DNA from: Acidisphaera sp. L21
Lineage (GTDB): Bacteria; Pseudomonadota; Alphaproteobacteria; Acetobacterales; Acetobacteraceae
DNA: 39,279 bases
Assembly: GCF_009765685.1 (NCBI RefSeq)
Contig: NZ_LMUY01000022.1
Coordinates: 1 to 39,279, forward strand
Reading direction: 5' to 3'
Both the position numbers and the translations under genes were made by a program. Positions within the stretch are counted from its first letter, which is position 1. Each line of letters opens with the position of its first letter. This document shows positions 15,432 to 24,816 of this stretch, in pieces. The notes under the pieces were generated by a model that had not been told where the DNA came from, did no database searches, and worked only from the letters and a program-made list of their open reading frames with translations.

Positions 15432-15520
15432 TACCCTAAGACGCGCAAAATTCTATCGTCGTTTGAGGTTAGGGCAACCCAAAACGACAGACTTTCCGCA
15501 GGCGCATCGCTTCGCGACGC
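15432..15520. other. oriT: Candidate origin of transfer (oriT)
   Basis: A 116-bp gap upstream of traD contains the string GCGCAAAATTCTATCGTCG (15444-15462). This resembles, with small gaps, the nic region I remember for Ti/rhizobial MOBQ plasmids (GCGCAATTATACGTCG). It is bracketed by CCCTAA (15434-15439) and TTAGGG (15469-15474). A hairpin GCATCGC-ttc-GCGACGC follows at about 15502-15518. Position beside traD/traG and on the traA side supports an oriT. The nick site is not proven. Confidence 0.5.
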
Positions 15521-15543
15521 CCATCCTTGCTATGCCTTGGGCG

Positions 15544-16290
15544 TCACACCGCAATCTTCCAGAAATCCAACGTGGCTCGCACCTCGTCCCGTGGATAATG
15601 AGAGCCGGCGTTGGCGAGATCACTTTTGATCCGAGCAAGCCGTACGACTGCTGATTTCCGGATGCCATCTTCCAGCGGCATAACGCCTGGTACCAGGAAG
15701 GCACCAAGCGATCGCGGCCATGAAGCCGGATAAGCATCCCAGCCGTTCCATTTGCTTACGGTGGCAACGGCCTCGGTCATGCTCTCGTGTTCGCAGGCCC
15801 AACCGTACAGATTATGAGCGCAGACACGGAGCATGGCTTTTACCTCCGGCATGGTGTCGGTAAATGCCTTCAGGGGGGTGGGTAGCAGAACCATATTTGC
15901 AACGCAGGAGTAGAAGCGTCGATCTTGGACGACGGCGTTTGCCTCCTGATAAAGTGCGTCGTCTATCCCCCATATGTGGCAACAAGACCAATTTGGGCGA
16001 TCGTCAGACCGCAAGCCGAGAGCATGAGTTAAGGCTTTGTTGGCGTAGAGATTTCCTTCGCGTTTGTGCTCCGTGTAGCCTGTCTGCCGGTTCTTGTTCA
16101 TCTGCGGCTCTGACCAGTTCGATTTATAGAAATATGCCCGCCGGGCGTATTCCGGATACCAGAGCGGCAGCAGTCGGAAAGTGGCTGGATCAACCCATCG
16201 AGCAGTTCGCTCAATGAGCCGCATGACCTCGTCCAGTTTTAGCTCGACGCGGAGTGCATCCAGGCCGTCAGGGATCATTCGATTAGCCAT
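15544..16290 (-). CDS. Hypothetical protein in the mobilisation region (possible HNH-like remnant)
   Basis: A 248-residue protein of no family I recognise. A conserved-looking core reads NWSCCHIWGIDD, then FYSCVANMVLLPTPLKAFTD, then MLRVCAHNLYGW. The Cys-His and later Asn loosely recall HNH nucleases, but the second metal-binding histidine is not evident. The ATG at 16290 is chosen for its CGGAAG ribosome binding site 6 bases upstream. It lies between the candidate oriT and traA, on the traD strand, where Ti-type plasmids normally have no such gene, so it is probably an insertion into the transfer region. A defence or accessory function is only a guess. Confidence 0.6.
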   Translation of the reverse strand: MANRMIPDGLDALRVELKLDEVMRLIERTARWVDPATFRLLPLWYPEYARRAYFYKSNWSEPQMNKNRQTGYTEHKREGNLYANKALTHALGLRSDDRPNWSCCHIWGIDDALYQEANAVVQDRRFYSCVANMVLLPTPLKAFTDTMPEVKAMLRVCAHNLYGWACEHESMTEAVATVSKWNGWDAYPASWPRSLGAFLVPGVMPLEDGIRKSAVVRLARIKSDLANAGSHYPRDEVRATLDFWKIAV

Positions 16291-16442
16291 GTAGCTTCCG
16301 TATGTCCTGTTGGGTGCCTTACGTAACCCCCGCAACGCGTTCTGCACCAGTGAGCCGTTAGGCGAGCGAAACCGCGCAGACGCAATATGCATTCAAGAGA
16401 ATGCGGCTTGCGAGGGCGCCCAGGCTGATTCAAGATGCCTCC

Positions 16443-19400
16443 ATGGCGATTCAGTTTGCCCGCGCCCGTTATATCTCCCGCTCCTCCGGCGGCAGCGCTG
16501 TGCGGTCGGCCGCCTACAACGCCCGCGAGGCGATCGAAGCTGAGCGGACAGGCGAGGTGTTCTACTTCCGGCACCGCGATAGGCCCGAGCATCACGAGGT
16601 GCTTTTGCCCGAGGGCGTGCCGGAGCAGTTTGCCCGGGCTGGCGAGCTGTGGAACGCAGCGGAAGCCGCCGAGCGCCGTAAGGACGCCCAGGTTGCCCGT
16701 GAGATCGTGCTGGCGTTGCCGGCCGACCGGGAGGTCACGACCGAGGACCGGGTTGCCATGGCCCGCGCCTTCGCCCAGGAGCATTTTGTCTCGAAGGGAT
16801 TGGCGGTTCAGCTCGACGTTCATGCGCCCCACGGGGCCGAAGCGGAAAGCGAGCGGGCGAACTGGCACGCGCATCTTCTGATCACCACGCGCCGGATCGA
16901 CCGGGATGGTTTGAACGCCAAGAAAGCACGCGACCTTGAGCCCGCGGTGCGCCAGGCGGGGGAGCGCCCCCGTGTGGCAGATGGTGCCGTATGGGGCGAG
17001 TTGTGGCGCGACCACCAGGACCAGTATTTTCGCGAGCATGGGATAGAGGCGCGCGTCGATCGTCCGGCGACGCTCAGCCAGGGGCACATCGGCCCGGTTC
17101 GGATGCGGCGCACCGGGTCGGAGATCGTCGAACGTGCCGAGACCATCCGCCAGGCAAATGAAGAGGCCGCACGCGATCCGGAAAAGGTGCTGGCGGCGCT
17201 GACACGGAACAACGCGACCTTCACCGAGCGCGATCTTGACCGGTTCCTCACTAAGCAGCTCGGGAGAGAAGGGCGGGAGGGAAGAGAAGAGATTGCGGCG
17301 ATTCGCGCCGCCGTCTTGAAAAGCCCCAACTTGATGCCGCTATACGACCGCGAGACAGGCACTGTGTCGGACCGGTACACCACGCGGGAGGTGCGGGAAC
17401 AGGAGCGGGCCGCGATGGCGGCAGCAGGTGGATTGTACCGCCAAAAAGCTGGCGCGGTGTCTGCGCGCAGCGCCAAGGCCGCAATGGCGGCGCGGACACT
17501 CCGGCCCGATCAGGCCGAGGCATTCGAGCACGCGATCGGCGCCGGACACCTGAAGCTGATCGAGGGTCGGGCCGGCACCGGCAAAAGCTACACGCTGGCG
17601 GCAATCCGCGACGCGTACGAGCGCGACGGCAAGCACGTGGTGGGCTTGGCCCCGACGAATGCCGTGGCGCAGGACTTGGCGCAGGACGGGTTTCGCGAGG
17701 CGCGCACTGTCCACGCGGCGCTGTTTGCGATCAAGAACGGGCGGGCCGATTGGGATAGGCACACCGTTGTGGTGGTGGACGAGGCGGCGATGCTCGACAC
17801 GCGGGTGACGGGCGAGTTGTTGGATGTCGCGCGCCAAGCTGGGGCAAAAGTGATCCTCGCTGGCGACGACCGCCAGCTCGCCAGCATCGAGCGTGGCGGG
17901 CTGTTTGCGGAGATGCGGCAGCGCCACGGTTCGGCCGAAATCACCGAGGTGACCCGGCAGCGGGTGGATTGGCAACGCCAGGCGGCACGCGACCTGGCCG
18001 AGGGCCGATTTGCCGAAGCCGTGGGTGCGTTCGACAGGGCCGGGGCGATCACCTGGACGGATAAGCAGGACGAGGCCCGCAGCGCGCTTGTGGCAGCCTG
18101 GAAGCGCGATGCCGACGAACAGCCAGGACAAAGCCGGTTCGTGTTCGCCTACACCAACCGGGACGTGGACGCCTTGAATGCCGAACTGCGCCAGGTGCGC
18201 CGCGACCGGGGCGAGCTGGTTGGACAGGACGTGCAACTCGACACCAAGCATGGGCGTGCCGCCTTCGCCGTGGGCGATCGGGTGCAGTTCACCGACACTG
18301 ACAAGAAGCTGCGCATCTACAACGGCAACGTGGGCACCATCACCCGGCTGGACCCGAGCACGGGCGAGATCACCGCGAGGCTAGACGCTGCCGGTAAGGA
18401 CGGGCGGGAGGTGCGATGGTCCGCCGCCGACTTCGAGGGCTTCCGGCACGGCTACGCCGGGACGATCTACAAAGGCCAGGGCAAGACTCTGGACCGGACA
18501 TATCTCTACCACACCGAGCATTGGCGCTCGGCGGCGAGCTACGTCGCGCTGACCCGGCAGCGGGAAAGCGCGGAAGTGTTTGTCGCGCGGGAGACAGCGC
18601 GGGATGCCGGCCAACTCGCCCAGCAAATGGGGCGCGGCGAAGTACGCGCAGCCTCCATCGCATGGCAAACGCGCGACGAGCTGACCCAAGAGCAGAAGCG
18701 TGAGGCTGAGCGCGAGGAGCGGGGCCAGAAGCTGCGGGACGTGCTGACCGATAGCGCGCGGCAGGGCGGCACGCTTGACCAGGTGCGCGGGCTGCTGTCG
18801 CCGGCCGGGCGCGAGTTCCTGGACGCGCTGCATGGCAAGGTAGATCGCGAGTTCCAGGGCACCGATGCCGAGCGCGACAAGCTGAAGCTGCACGGCGCGC
18901 GCAGGCTGGCCGAAAAGGAGGTCCGCGGAGGTCCGGTCGATCCCGCCTATGTCCGCCGTCAAACTGCGGCGTGGGAAGCTCGGGCGCAGGAGAAGGAGCG
19001 TGGGGCCGAGCAGGCACGGGAAGCGGCGCATACGCCGGCACCCTTGCTGCCGGCGTGGCGCGACCCGATCGGGCAGGGCCGGGACAGCCTTGGACGCGGC
19101 ACGTCTCCTGAGGAACTGGCGCAGGTTGCCAGCCAGGCTCCAGGTGCCGTGCGTGAGGTGGAGGCACAGAAGTCCTACCTGCAGGGCGCCTACCGTGACC
19201 CCGACCAGGCTGGCGATGCGCTGGACAAGCTGATCGAGCGGTCCGGCCGTGACCTTCGCGTCGCCGCACGGACCTTGCGGGAGGACGGGCCGGAGGTGCT
19301 GGGCACCTTGCGCGGCCGGGAAGGGTGGCTCGCCAGCAGTACCGCCCAGAACGACCGGACGCGCGCCAGGTCCGCCGCCGCCGCGATCGGCGGCAGCTTG

Positions 19401-19991
19401 GACCGGGAGGCGGCGGCACGGGACGCCGCCGTGCGCCACCACACGGGCGAGGTGGAGCAGCAGCGGGCGCGGGATGCCATCGAGGTGCCGGGACTGTCGA
19501 AGGAGGCGCTGGACACGCTCAAGGCCGTGCAGATGGCCAGGCTGACGGCGGAGATACCGCGCGAGGGCGACCGCTATGACGCTCGGCAACGGCGGAAGGA
19601 AGAGCTGGTATCCGCTGCATGGCGCGAAGGCCGGGCCGATCCGCGGGTGGCCCACGAGCTGGACGGGTTCATGGCCGCAGCCAGCCAACGGCTTGGTGAG
19701 GAGGGGATGCGCAATGCGTCCCGCGCCGCCACCAGCGGCAGGAGGATGACCGTGCCCGGGGTCGGCCGCGAGCATCAGGCTGGGCTGGACGAGCTGGCAC
19801 GCAGCTTCACTCAGGCGCGAGAGGGGATGAGCCTCAGCAAGGATTGGGGGCGCCGCGTTGAGCGCGAGGCGAAGGAGACCGAGAAGTGGCAGGCGCGGCA
19901 GGAGGAGCGGGAACGCCGAGGGCTCGCGCGGGAACTGGAGCCGGACCGCGAGCGGCATAGGCAGGAGCGGGGGCTAGGATCGGGGCGGTAA
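16443..19991 (+). CDS. traA: TraA-type relaxase-helicase (MobA/MobL plus TraI-like helicase)
   Basis: A 1,182-residue bifunctional conjugal transfer protein of the Ti/rhizobial TraA kind (MOBQ). The N-terminal relaxase has the typical start MAIQFARARYISRSSGGSAV, the candidate nicking tyrosine Y25, and the histidine cluster H127, H130, H142 and H144 (NWHAHLL). The helicase part has Walker A GRAGTGKS (residues 375-382), the VVVDEAAMLD motif, AGDDRQLASIERGG, and a C-terminal YKGQGKTLDRTY...YVALTRQRE block. The last 400 residues are charged and helical. It nicks oriT, binds the 5' end and unwinds the transferred strand. The ATG at 16443 is set by the family start; ribosome binding site evidence is weak. 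Confidence 0.92.
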   Translation: MAIQFARARYISRSSGGSAVRSAAYNAREAIEAERTGEVFYFRHRDRPEHHEVLLPEGVPEQFARAGELWNAAEAAERRKDAQVAREIVLALPADREVTTEDRVAMARAFAQEHFVSKGLAVQLDVHAPHGAEAESERANWHAHLLITTRRIDRDGLNAKKARDLEPAVRQAGERPRVADGAVWGELWRDHQDQYFREHGIEARVDRPATLSQGHIGPVRMRRTGSEIVERAETIRQANEEAARDPEKVLAALTRNNATFTERDLDRFLTKQLGREGREGREEIAAIRAAVLKSPNLMPLYDRETGTVSDRYTTREVREQERAAMAAAGGLYRQKAGAVSARSAKAAMAARTLRPDQAEAFEHAIGAGHLKLIEGRAGTGKSYTLAAIRDAYERDGKHVVGLAPTNAVAQDLAQDGFREARTVHAALFAIKNGRADWDRHTVVVVDEAAMLDTRVTGELLDVARQAGAKVILAGDDRQLASIERGGLFAEMRQRHGSAEITEVTRQRVDWQRQAARDLAEGRFAEAVGAFDRAGAITWTDKQDEARSALVAAWKRDADEQPGQSRFVFAYTNRDVDALNAELRQVRRDRGELVGQDVQLDTKHGRAAFAVGDRVQFTDTDKKLRIYNGNVGTITRLDPSTGEITARLDAAGKDGREVRWSAADFEGFRHGYAGTIYKGQGKTLDRTYLYHTEHWRSAASYVALTRQRESAEVFVARETARDAGQLAQQMGRGEVRAASIAWQTRDELTQEQKREAEREERGQKLRDVLTDSARQGGTLDQVRGLLSPAGREFLDALHGKVDREFQGTDAERDKLKLHGARRLAEKEVRGGPVDPAYVRRQTAAWEARAQEKERGAEQAREAAHTPAPLLPAWRDPIGQGRDSLGRGTSPEELAQVASQAPGAVREVEAQKSYLQGAYRDPDQAGDALDKLIERSGRDLRVAARTLREDGPEVLGTLRGREGWLASSTAQNDRTRARSAAAAIGGSLDREAAARDAAVRHHTGEVEQQRARDAIEVPGLSKEALDTLKAVQMARLTAEIPREGDRYDARQRRKEELVSAAWREGRADPRVAHELDGFMAAASQRLGEEGMRNASRAATSGRRMTVPGVGREHQAGLDELARSFTQAREGMSLSKDWGRRVEREAKETEKWQARQEERERRGLARELEPDRERHRQERGLGSGR

Positions 19992-20010
19992 GACATTCGC
20001 CATTACGATC

Positions 20011-20039
20011 CATCAATGCCTATAATGCTATCATTGATG
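20011..20039 (+). promoter_or_regulatory. fitAB (vapBC) promoter and autoregulatory operator
   Basis: An inverted repeat CATCAATG (20011-20018) and CATTGATG (20032-20039) flanks a consensus -10 box TATAAT (20021-20026), 14 bp before the antitoxin start. The FitA-type antitoxin should bind this palindrome and shut its own promoter. The -35 box is weak. Confidence 0.65.
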
Positions 20040-20053
20040 ACAAGGCAGGGCTC

Positions 20054-20302
20054 GTGGCGAGCATTACCATTCGCAACCTTGATGACACGTTGAAATCGCG
20101 TCTTCGCATCCAAGCCGCCGTGCATGGCCGCTCGATGGAAGACGAGGCCCGTGATATTCTTCGGTCGGCGCTTAACCGCGAACCAACCCGCAAGGGCAGT
20201 TTGGCAGCTTCCATCCGCGCCAGGTTTGCCCCTTTAGGTGGCGTCGAGCTGCCAGTTGTGGCCCGCGAGCCGATGCGCAAGCCGCCGACATTCGATTCGT
20301 GA
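20054..20302 (+). CDS. FitA/VapB-type ribbon-helix-helix antitoxin
   Basis: An 82-residue antitoxin. Residues 1-45 (MASITIRNLDDTLKSRLRIQ and the following SMEDEARDILRSAL) form the ribbon-helix-helix domain characteristic of FitA/StbC plasmid stability proteins. The Arg/Pro-rich C terminus would wrap the toxin. The start is a GTG at 20054, and the stop overlaps the toxin's GTG start (GTGA). An operator palindrome lies just upstream. Confidence 0.88.
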   Translation: MASITIRNLDDTLKSRLRIQAAVHGRSMEDEARDILRSALNREPTRKGSLAASIRARFAPLGGVELPVVAREPMRKPPTFDS

Positions 20303-20721
20303 TCCTTCTCGATACTAACATTCTATCTGAGCTGATGCGCGCGGACCCCAATCCACATGTCGAGCAATGGCTCGGCGGCCAGCCCGACGCCAGCATCTTC
20401 ATCTCTGCCATCACGGAAGCCGAGCTGCGGTATGGGGCGGCGCTGCTGCCGAGCGGCAAGCGACGATTGGCATTGACAGCAGAAATCGAGGCCATGCTGA
20501 AGGACGACTTTAGTGGGCGCATTCTGCCCTTCGACAGCTTGGCCGCCCAAGCTTTCGCCACCATCGCTGCCGGCCGCCGCCAGGCTGGTAAGCCGATCTC
20601 GCAGGCAGATGCGCAGATTGCGTCGATTGCCCGCTCACGGGGGGCATCGCTGGCCACACGCAAGGTGGACGAGTTCGCCGGTTGTGAAGTTGAGATCATC
20701 AATCCATGGGAGCTGGGATAA
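20299..20721 (+). CDS. FitB/VapC-type PIN-domain toxin
   Basis: A 140-residue PIN ribonuclease toxin. Acidic catalytic residues are visible in the family positions: ILLDTNILSEL (D5), ISAITEAELRYG, GRRQAGKPISQADAQIASIA and the C-terminal SLATRKVDEF. The length is normal for FitB/VapC. It is translated from a GTG that overlaps the antitoxin stop, and the pair forms a plasmid-stabilising addiction module. It lies 35 bp upstream of hsdM, so it might also help retain the restriction operon. Confidence 0.9.
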   Translation: MILLDTNILSELMRADPNPHVEQWLGGQPDASIFISAITEAELRYGAALLPSGKRRLALTAEIEAMLKDDFSGRILPFDSLAAQAFATIAAGRRQAGKPISQADAQIASIARSRGASLATRKVDEFAGCEVEIINPWELG

Positions 20722-20756
20722 TCGCTTTTCCCCGCTTACCGACTTAGGGGCTGTCA

Positions 20757-22928
20757 TTGCTTACAGAACGTCATAAGGCAATCGCTACCAAAATTTGGGA
20801 AGTCGCGAATCGTCTGCGTGGACCATACCGGCCGCCGCAATATCGGCTCGTCATGCTCCCGATGGTGGTGCTGCGTCGGCTTGACTGCGTGTTGGAACCA
20901 ACGAAGGCTGCGGTCCTCGCGGAGCATAAGCGGCTCCTGGCCGCCCGCACGCCCGAAAGCGCTATTCCGCGCATGCTCACAAAAGTCGTGGACGCCAACC
21001 GAAAGCAGCCGCTCTATAACGTCAGCGCCTACACTTTCCAAAAACTGCTTGGTGACAGCGACAACATCGCACCAAATCTTGCCGATTACATCAAAGGTTT
21101 TTCTGATACCGCACGGCATATTTTCGAAAAGTTCAAATTCAGCGACCAGATTGAGAAGCTCGACTCAAGCAACCGCCTGTTCGCGGCCGTTCAGGCCATG
21201 GCAGGGTTCGACTTCCATCCTAACGAGATCAGCAACCTCGAAATGGGCTACCTCTTCGAACATCTGGTGATGCGCTTTAACGAGCAGGCAAACGAGGAGG
21301 CTGGCGACCACTTCACCCCGCGCGAGGTGATTCGCCTCATGACACACCTCGTGTACACGGGCGAGGAAGACGTCTACAAACCCGGCGTCTACCGTGAGAT
21401 ATACGATCCGGCCTGCGGCACCGGCGGCATGCTTTCCGTCTCCGAGGAGACTATTCGCGCCGGCAATACTTCCGCCAATCTCGGCCTGTATGGCCAGGAA
21501 TACAATGACGAGGCGTGGGCGATCTGCTGCTCGGACATGCTAATCAAAGACGAGGAGACAGATCATATCGTTCTTGGCGACACGCTGGGCGACGGCAAGA
21601 CCAAGGATGGCTTCGAGGGTAGGCAGTTTCATTACATGCTTGCCAACCCGCCGTTCGGCGTCGAATGGAAGGATCAGCAAAAGATTGTCGAGAAGGAGGC
21701 AAACACGTCCGGTTTCTCCGGCCGCTTCGGCGCTGGGCTGCCCGCGATTAACGATGGGTCACTATTGTTCCTGCAGCACATGATCTCGAAGATGAAGGAT
21801 TCGCCGGCGAAGGGCGGCGAAGGGTCCAAGATCGCGATCGTTTTCAACGGCTCGCCCCTGTTTAGCGGTGACGCTGGTTCCGGACCGTCCAACATCAGAC
21901 GCTGGATCATTGAGAACGACTGGCTCGATGCCATTGTCTCGCTACCGGACCAGCTCTTCTACAACACTGGCATTGTCACGTACGTCTGGCTTGTCACCAA
22001 CCGCAAGGCGCCCGAGCGTGCCGGTCGGGTGCAGCTCATCGACGGCACGCGCTTTTTTCAGAAAATGAAAAAGAGCCTAAACAACAAGCGCAACGAGCTG
22101 ACCGAGGCGCACATCGACCGCCTGACCGCGATTTACAGCAACTTCCGTGACGGCGAGCGCGAGACAGTGCCGATCGAGGGCGAGGACGAGGAGCGGGTGG
22201 TGAGCCGAGTTTTCGAGAACCGGGAGTTCGGATTTCTCAAGGTCACCGTCGAGCGTCCGCTGCGCCTAAACTTTGAGGCGACGCCGGAGCGCATTGCGCG
22301 GCTGGACGAGCAATCAACGTTCGCCGGATTGGCCGGATCGAAGAAGCGCAAGGATGCCAAAGCGGTGGCGGCCGAAGAAGCGGCGGGCCGTGCGATGCAG
22401 GATGCGATCCGAGCGATGCTTCGCAAGCTTGCCGGCAAGGGTCGCTATATGGATCGCGAACGCTTTGAGGTGGACCTTGACGCCGCCGCTAGGCGCGTCC
22501 GTATGCCGCTACCAACACCGATCAAAAAGGCGATCTTCGCCGCGCTCGGCGAGCGCGACCCCATGGCGGAGATTTGCTGTGACGGCAAGGGCCGCCCCGA
22601 GTCGGACAGCGAGTTGCGCGATGTGGAGAATATTCCGCTGCCGCCCCGCACAGCGCTTCCGCTGCCGATGGCGTTCGGGCCGGATCAGCCCAACGACGCG
22701 CTGGTGACGGCGATGCGTCCCGTGATTGACGCCTACATCACCGCGGAGGTGCTTCCGCATGTGCCCGATGCCTGGGTGAATCACGCTAAGACCAAGGTGG
22801 GCTACGAAATTCCGATCAACCGACACTTCTACGTTTACAAGCCGCCGCGCCTGCTGGCCGCGATTGAGGCGGACATCGCCGAGCTGGAGGGCGAGATAGC
22901 CGGGCTGCTTAGAGGTTTGGTGGTGTGA
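20757..22928 (+). CDS. hsdM: Type I restriction-modification methyltransferase subunit HsdM
   Basis: A 723-residue N6-adenine methyltransferase subunit. The AdoMet-binding motif DPACGTGGM begins at D217 and the catalytic NPPFG motif at N297. An N-terminal helical domain precedes them. The protein is longer than minimal HsdM (about 500 residues) and carries an extra charged C-terminal region (residues 520-723) ending in a coiled-coil-like segment. The TTG at 20757 is the best start and lies after an AGGGGC box; an alternative start would lose conserved N-terminal helices. It forms the modification complex with HsdS, whose GTG start overlaps its stop by 4 bp. Confidence 0.92.
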   Translation: MLTERHKAIATKIWEVANRLRGPYRPPQYRLVMLPMVVLRRLDCVLEPTKAAVLAEHKRLLAARTPESAIPRMLTKVVDANRKQPLYNVSAYTFQKLLGDSDNIAPNLADYIKGFSDTARHIFEKFKFSDQIEKLDSSNRLFAAVQAMAGFDFHPNEISNLEMGYLFEHLVMRFNEQANEEAGDHFTPREVIRLMTHLVYTGEEDVYKPGVYREIYDPACGTGGMLSVSEETIRAGNTSANLGLYGQEYNDEAWAICCSDMLIKDEETDHIVLGDTLGDGKTKDGFEGRQFHYMLANPPFGVEWKDQQKIVEKEANTSGFSGRFGAGLPAINDGSLLFLQHMISKMKDSPAKGGEGSKIAIVFNGSPLFSGDAGSGPSNIRRWIIENDWLDAIVSLPDQLFYNTGIVTYVWLVTNRKAPERAGRVQLIDGTRFFQKMKKSLNNKRNELTEAHIDRLTAIYSNFRDGERETVPIEGEDEERVVSRVFENREFGFLKVTVERPLRLNFEATPERIARLDEQSTFAGLAGSKKRKDAKAVAAEEAAGRAMQDAIRAMLRKLAGKGRYMDRERFEVDLDAAARRVRMPLPTPIKKAIFAALGERDPMAEICCDGKGRPESDSELRDVENIPLPPRTALPLPMAFGPDQPNDALVTAMRPVIDAYITAEVLPHVPDAWVNHAKTKVGYEIPINRHFYVYKPPRLLAAIEADIAELEGEIAGLLRGLVV

Positions 22929-24229
22929 GCTACTTCCAGCACAGCAGCGAATTACCTCAATGGGTCGCCAATCCGCCTACCCACTGGCGGACCGACTGGC
23001 TCAAATGGCACGTGCAACTCTCCACCGAGCGGCCCACGGAGCAAGAAGCCGAGACTTTGCCTTACATCGCTAATGAGGACATTACCTCATGGACGGGCAA
23101 ACTCTTAAACCCAACCCCTAAGCCCTCTGACGCCGAAAGTCGCAAATTCCAACCGGATGATGTGCTGTTCAACAAACTACGCCCATACTTGGCGAAGGTT
23201 TATCATGCTTCATTCTCTGGTGTCAGCTCAGGAGAACTGCTTTGCCTTCGTGGAGCTGATCACGTCGTACCGCGCTACCTATTCTATGTGGTTAGTTCCA
23301 GAGCATTTGTCGACGCGGTGAATGCAGAAACCTTTGGCTCAAAAATGCCAAGAGCTGATTGGGAAGTAGTAGGGCATCAACCCCTACCTTTACCACCTCT
23401 CGTAACACAGAAGCGCATCGTAACTTTTCTAGATGATAAGACAGCGCAGATCGACGCGTTGACCGGAAAAAAACAGGCGCTGCTGGAGCGACTGGCTGAG
23501 AAGCGGCAGTCGATCATCACACAGGCTGTAACTAAGGGCCTTAACTCCGCCGCTCGGATGAAGGACAGTGGCATCGACTGGCTTGGCTCGATACCGGGCC
23601 ATTGGGAGGTCGTTCCATTTGGCCGATCCATATTGCGCATCGAACAGGGCTGGTCCCCTCAATGCGAAGAACGCCAGAAAGACGATTCCGAATGGGGAGT
23701 GCTTCGGTCGGGTTGCGTCAACGAAGGTGTCTTTCGGTCCCACGACCACAAAGCGCTTCCATATGGCATTGAGCCAAAAATTCAACTAGAGGTTCACAAA
23801 GGCGATTTGCTGATGTGCCGCGCAAGCGGATCACTTCATTTGATCGGTTCGGTAGCGCTGGTTCCTGATTGCCCTCCCAAGCTGATGTTTTCGGATAAGA
23901 CATACCGGATCGTTCTCGATATTACGAACACTAGTGCCCGGTTTACCGAGCTAGCCCTGGCGGCAAAGTACATGAGAGAGCAAATTGTTCTCTCGGTCAG
24001 CGGCGCTGTCGGCCTCGCCAATAATATTCCCCAGAGTGTTGTCAAGGAATATCAATTTGCCAGGCCGCCCGTGGATGAGCAACGCTTCATCGTCGACACA
24101 ATCGTAAATGTTCTGAAAGCTTCTGATGATGCCGCCCGAATAGTGCGACAAAGCATTGACCGGCTGACCGAATACCGCTCCGCCCTCATTACTGCCGCGG
24201 TGACCGGGCAGATCAGTGGGTTAAAATGA
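22925..24229 (+). CDS. hsdS: Type I restriction-modification specificity subunit HsdS
   Basis: A 434-residue specificity subunit with two target-recognition domains (about residues 10-160 and 215-395). Each is followed by a helical conserved region: IDALTGKKQALLERLAEKRQ after the first and RQSIDRLTEYRSALITAAVTGQI after the second. HsdS sets the two-part DNA recognition sequence. The gene is translationally coupled to hsdM (GTGA overlap) and to the next gene (ATGA overlap). Its composition appears more AT-rich than hsdM, as is common for exchangeable specificity genes. Confidence 0.92.
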   Translation: MSYFQHSSELPQWVANPPTHWRTDWLKWHVQLSTERPTEQEAETLPYIANEDITSWTGKLLNPTPKPSDAESRKFQPDDVLFNKLRPYLAKVYHASFSGVSSGELLCLRGADHVVPRYLFYVVSSRAFVDAVNAETFGSKMPRADWEVVGHQPLPLPPLVTQKRIVTFLDDKTAQIDALTGKKQALLERLAEKRQSIITQAVTKGLNSAARMKDSGIDWLGSIPGHWEVVPFGRSILRIEQGWSPQCEERQKDDSEWGVLRSGCVNEGVFRSHDHKALPYGIEPKIQLEVHKGDLLMCRASGSLHLIGSVALVPDCPPKLMFSDKTYRIVLDITNTSARFTELALAAKYMREQIVLSVSGAVGLANNIPQSVVKEYQFARPPVDEQRFIVDTIVNVLKASDDAARIVRQSIDRLTEYRSALITAAVTGQISGLK

Positions 24230-24813
24230 GCCTCAGCGCTGCAAGCTACTTCGATCACCTTCGGGCCTACCTTTCGGACGCCTATGTGGTAGACGATGGA
24301 GCGTCTGGCTCCATTACGCTTACTGAGAAGTATTTTCGGGAGGGCGAGACAAAGAAGTCGACACGAAAAGTGATGCTCCCCTTTCAGGGGCGGGCATTCG
24401 CTATTAAACTCGACGGACGGATGGAGCCTCTATTCCACTTTCTTGACGACAACGGCAAGCAGTGGTCGAAGCGCTGCGACTTCATTGTCTTCCAATGCAA
24501 TCGGCGATGCATCAATGCCCATTTGTTCGAGTTCAAAACGCGCAGCCTCGAAGCTCAGTCCATAATTGACCAGCTTAAGTCTGGGGTGAATTGGTGTGCA
24601 AGTGTGCGCAAGATTATCAACCAATACACTGGCGACGACCGCGAAATGCGGGTCCGCAAATTTGTGATAACTGAAAACGACAGGCCAGCCGCGTATCTCG
24701 ATGCGGCGGGAAAGTATCTGGCGCGCGACCCATCGATCCGGCATTATCACTATGATGATTTGAGCGGTTTAACGCTCGATACGTTGGACAACACCTCGAT
24801 TAGGACGGTGTGA
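24226..24813 (+). CDS. Small PD-(D/E)XK-like protein inside the type I operon
   Basis: A 195-residue protein that I do not recognise as a standard type I subunit. Residues 80-125 show a nuclease-like core: KRCDFIVFQCNRRCINAHLFEFKTRS, with an aspartate and a Glu-Phe-Lys triad spaced as in PD-(D/E)XK enzymes. A helix with IIDQLKSG follows. It overlaps hsdS by 4 bp and ends 3 bp before hsdR, so it is translated with the complex. It could be an accessory nuclease, a nuclease-fold inhibitor, or a factor that controls restriction until the host is modified. Function unknown. Confidence 0.65.
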   Translation: MSLSAASYFDHLRAYLSDAYVVDDGASGSITLTEKYFREGETKKSTRKVMLPFQGRAFAIKLDGRMEPLFHFLDDNGKQWSKRCDFIVFQCNRRCINAHLFEFKTRSLEAQSIIDQLKSGVNWCASVRKIINQYTGDDREMRVRKFVITENDRPAAYLDAAGKYLARDPSIRHYHYDDLSGLTLDTLDNTSIRTV

Positions 24814-24816
24814 AGC

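Noticed and set aside
18381-19958. Long minus-strand open frame of 525 codons opposite traA
   Set aside because: It mirrors the GC-rich third positions of traA, has no recognisable motif or ribosome binding site, and traA is strongly supported by relaxase and helicase motifs.
13116-19991. Self-transmissible conjugative plasmid
   Set aside because: Coupling protein, relaxase and accessory protein are present, but no VirB/Trb channel or pilus genes were found in the whole circle.
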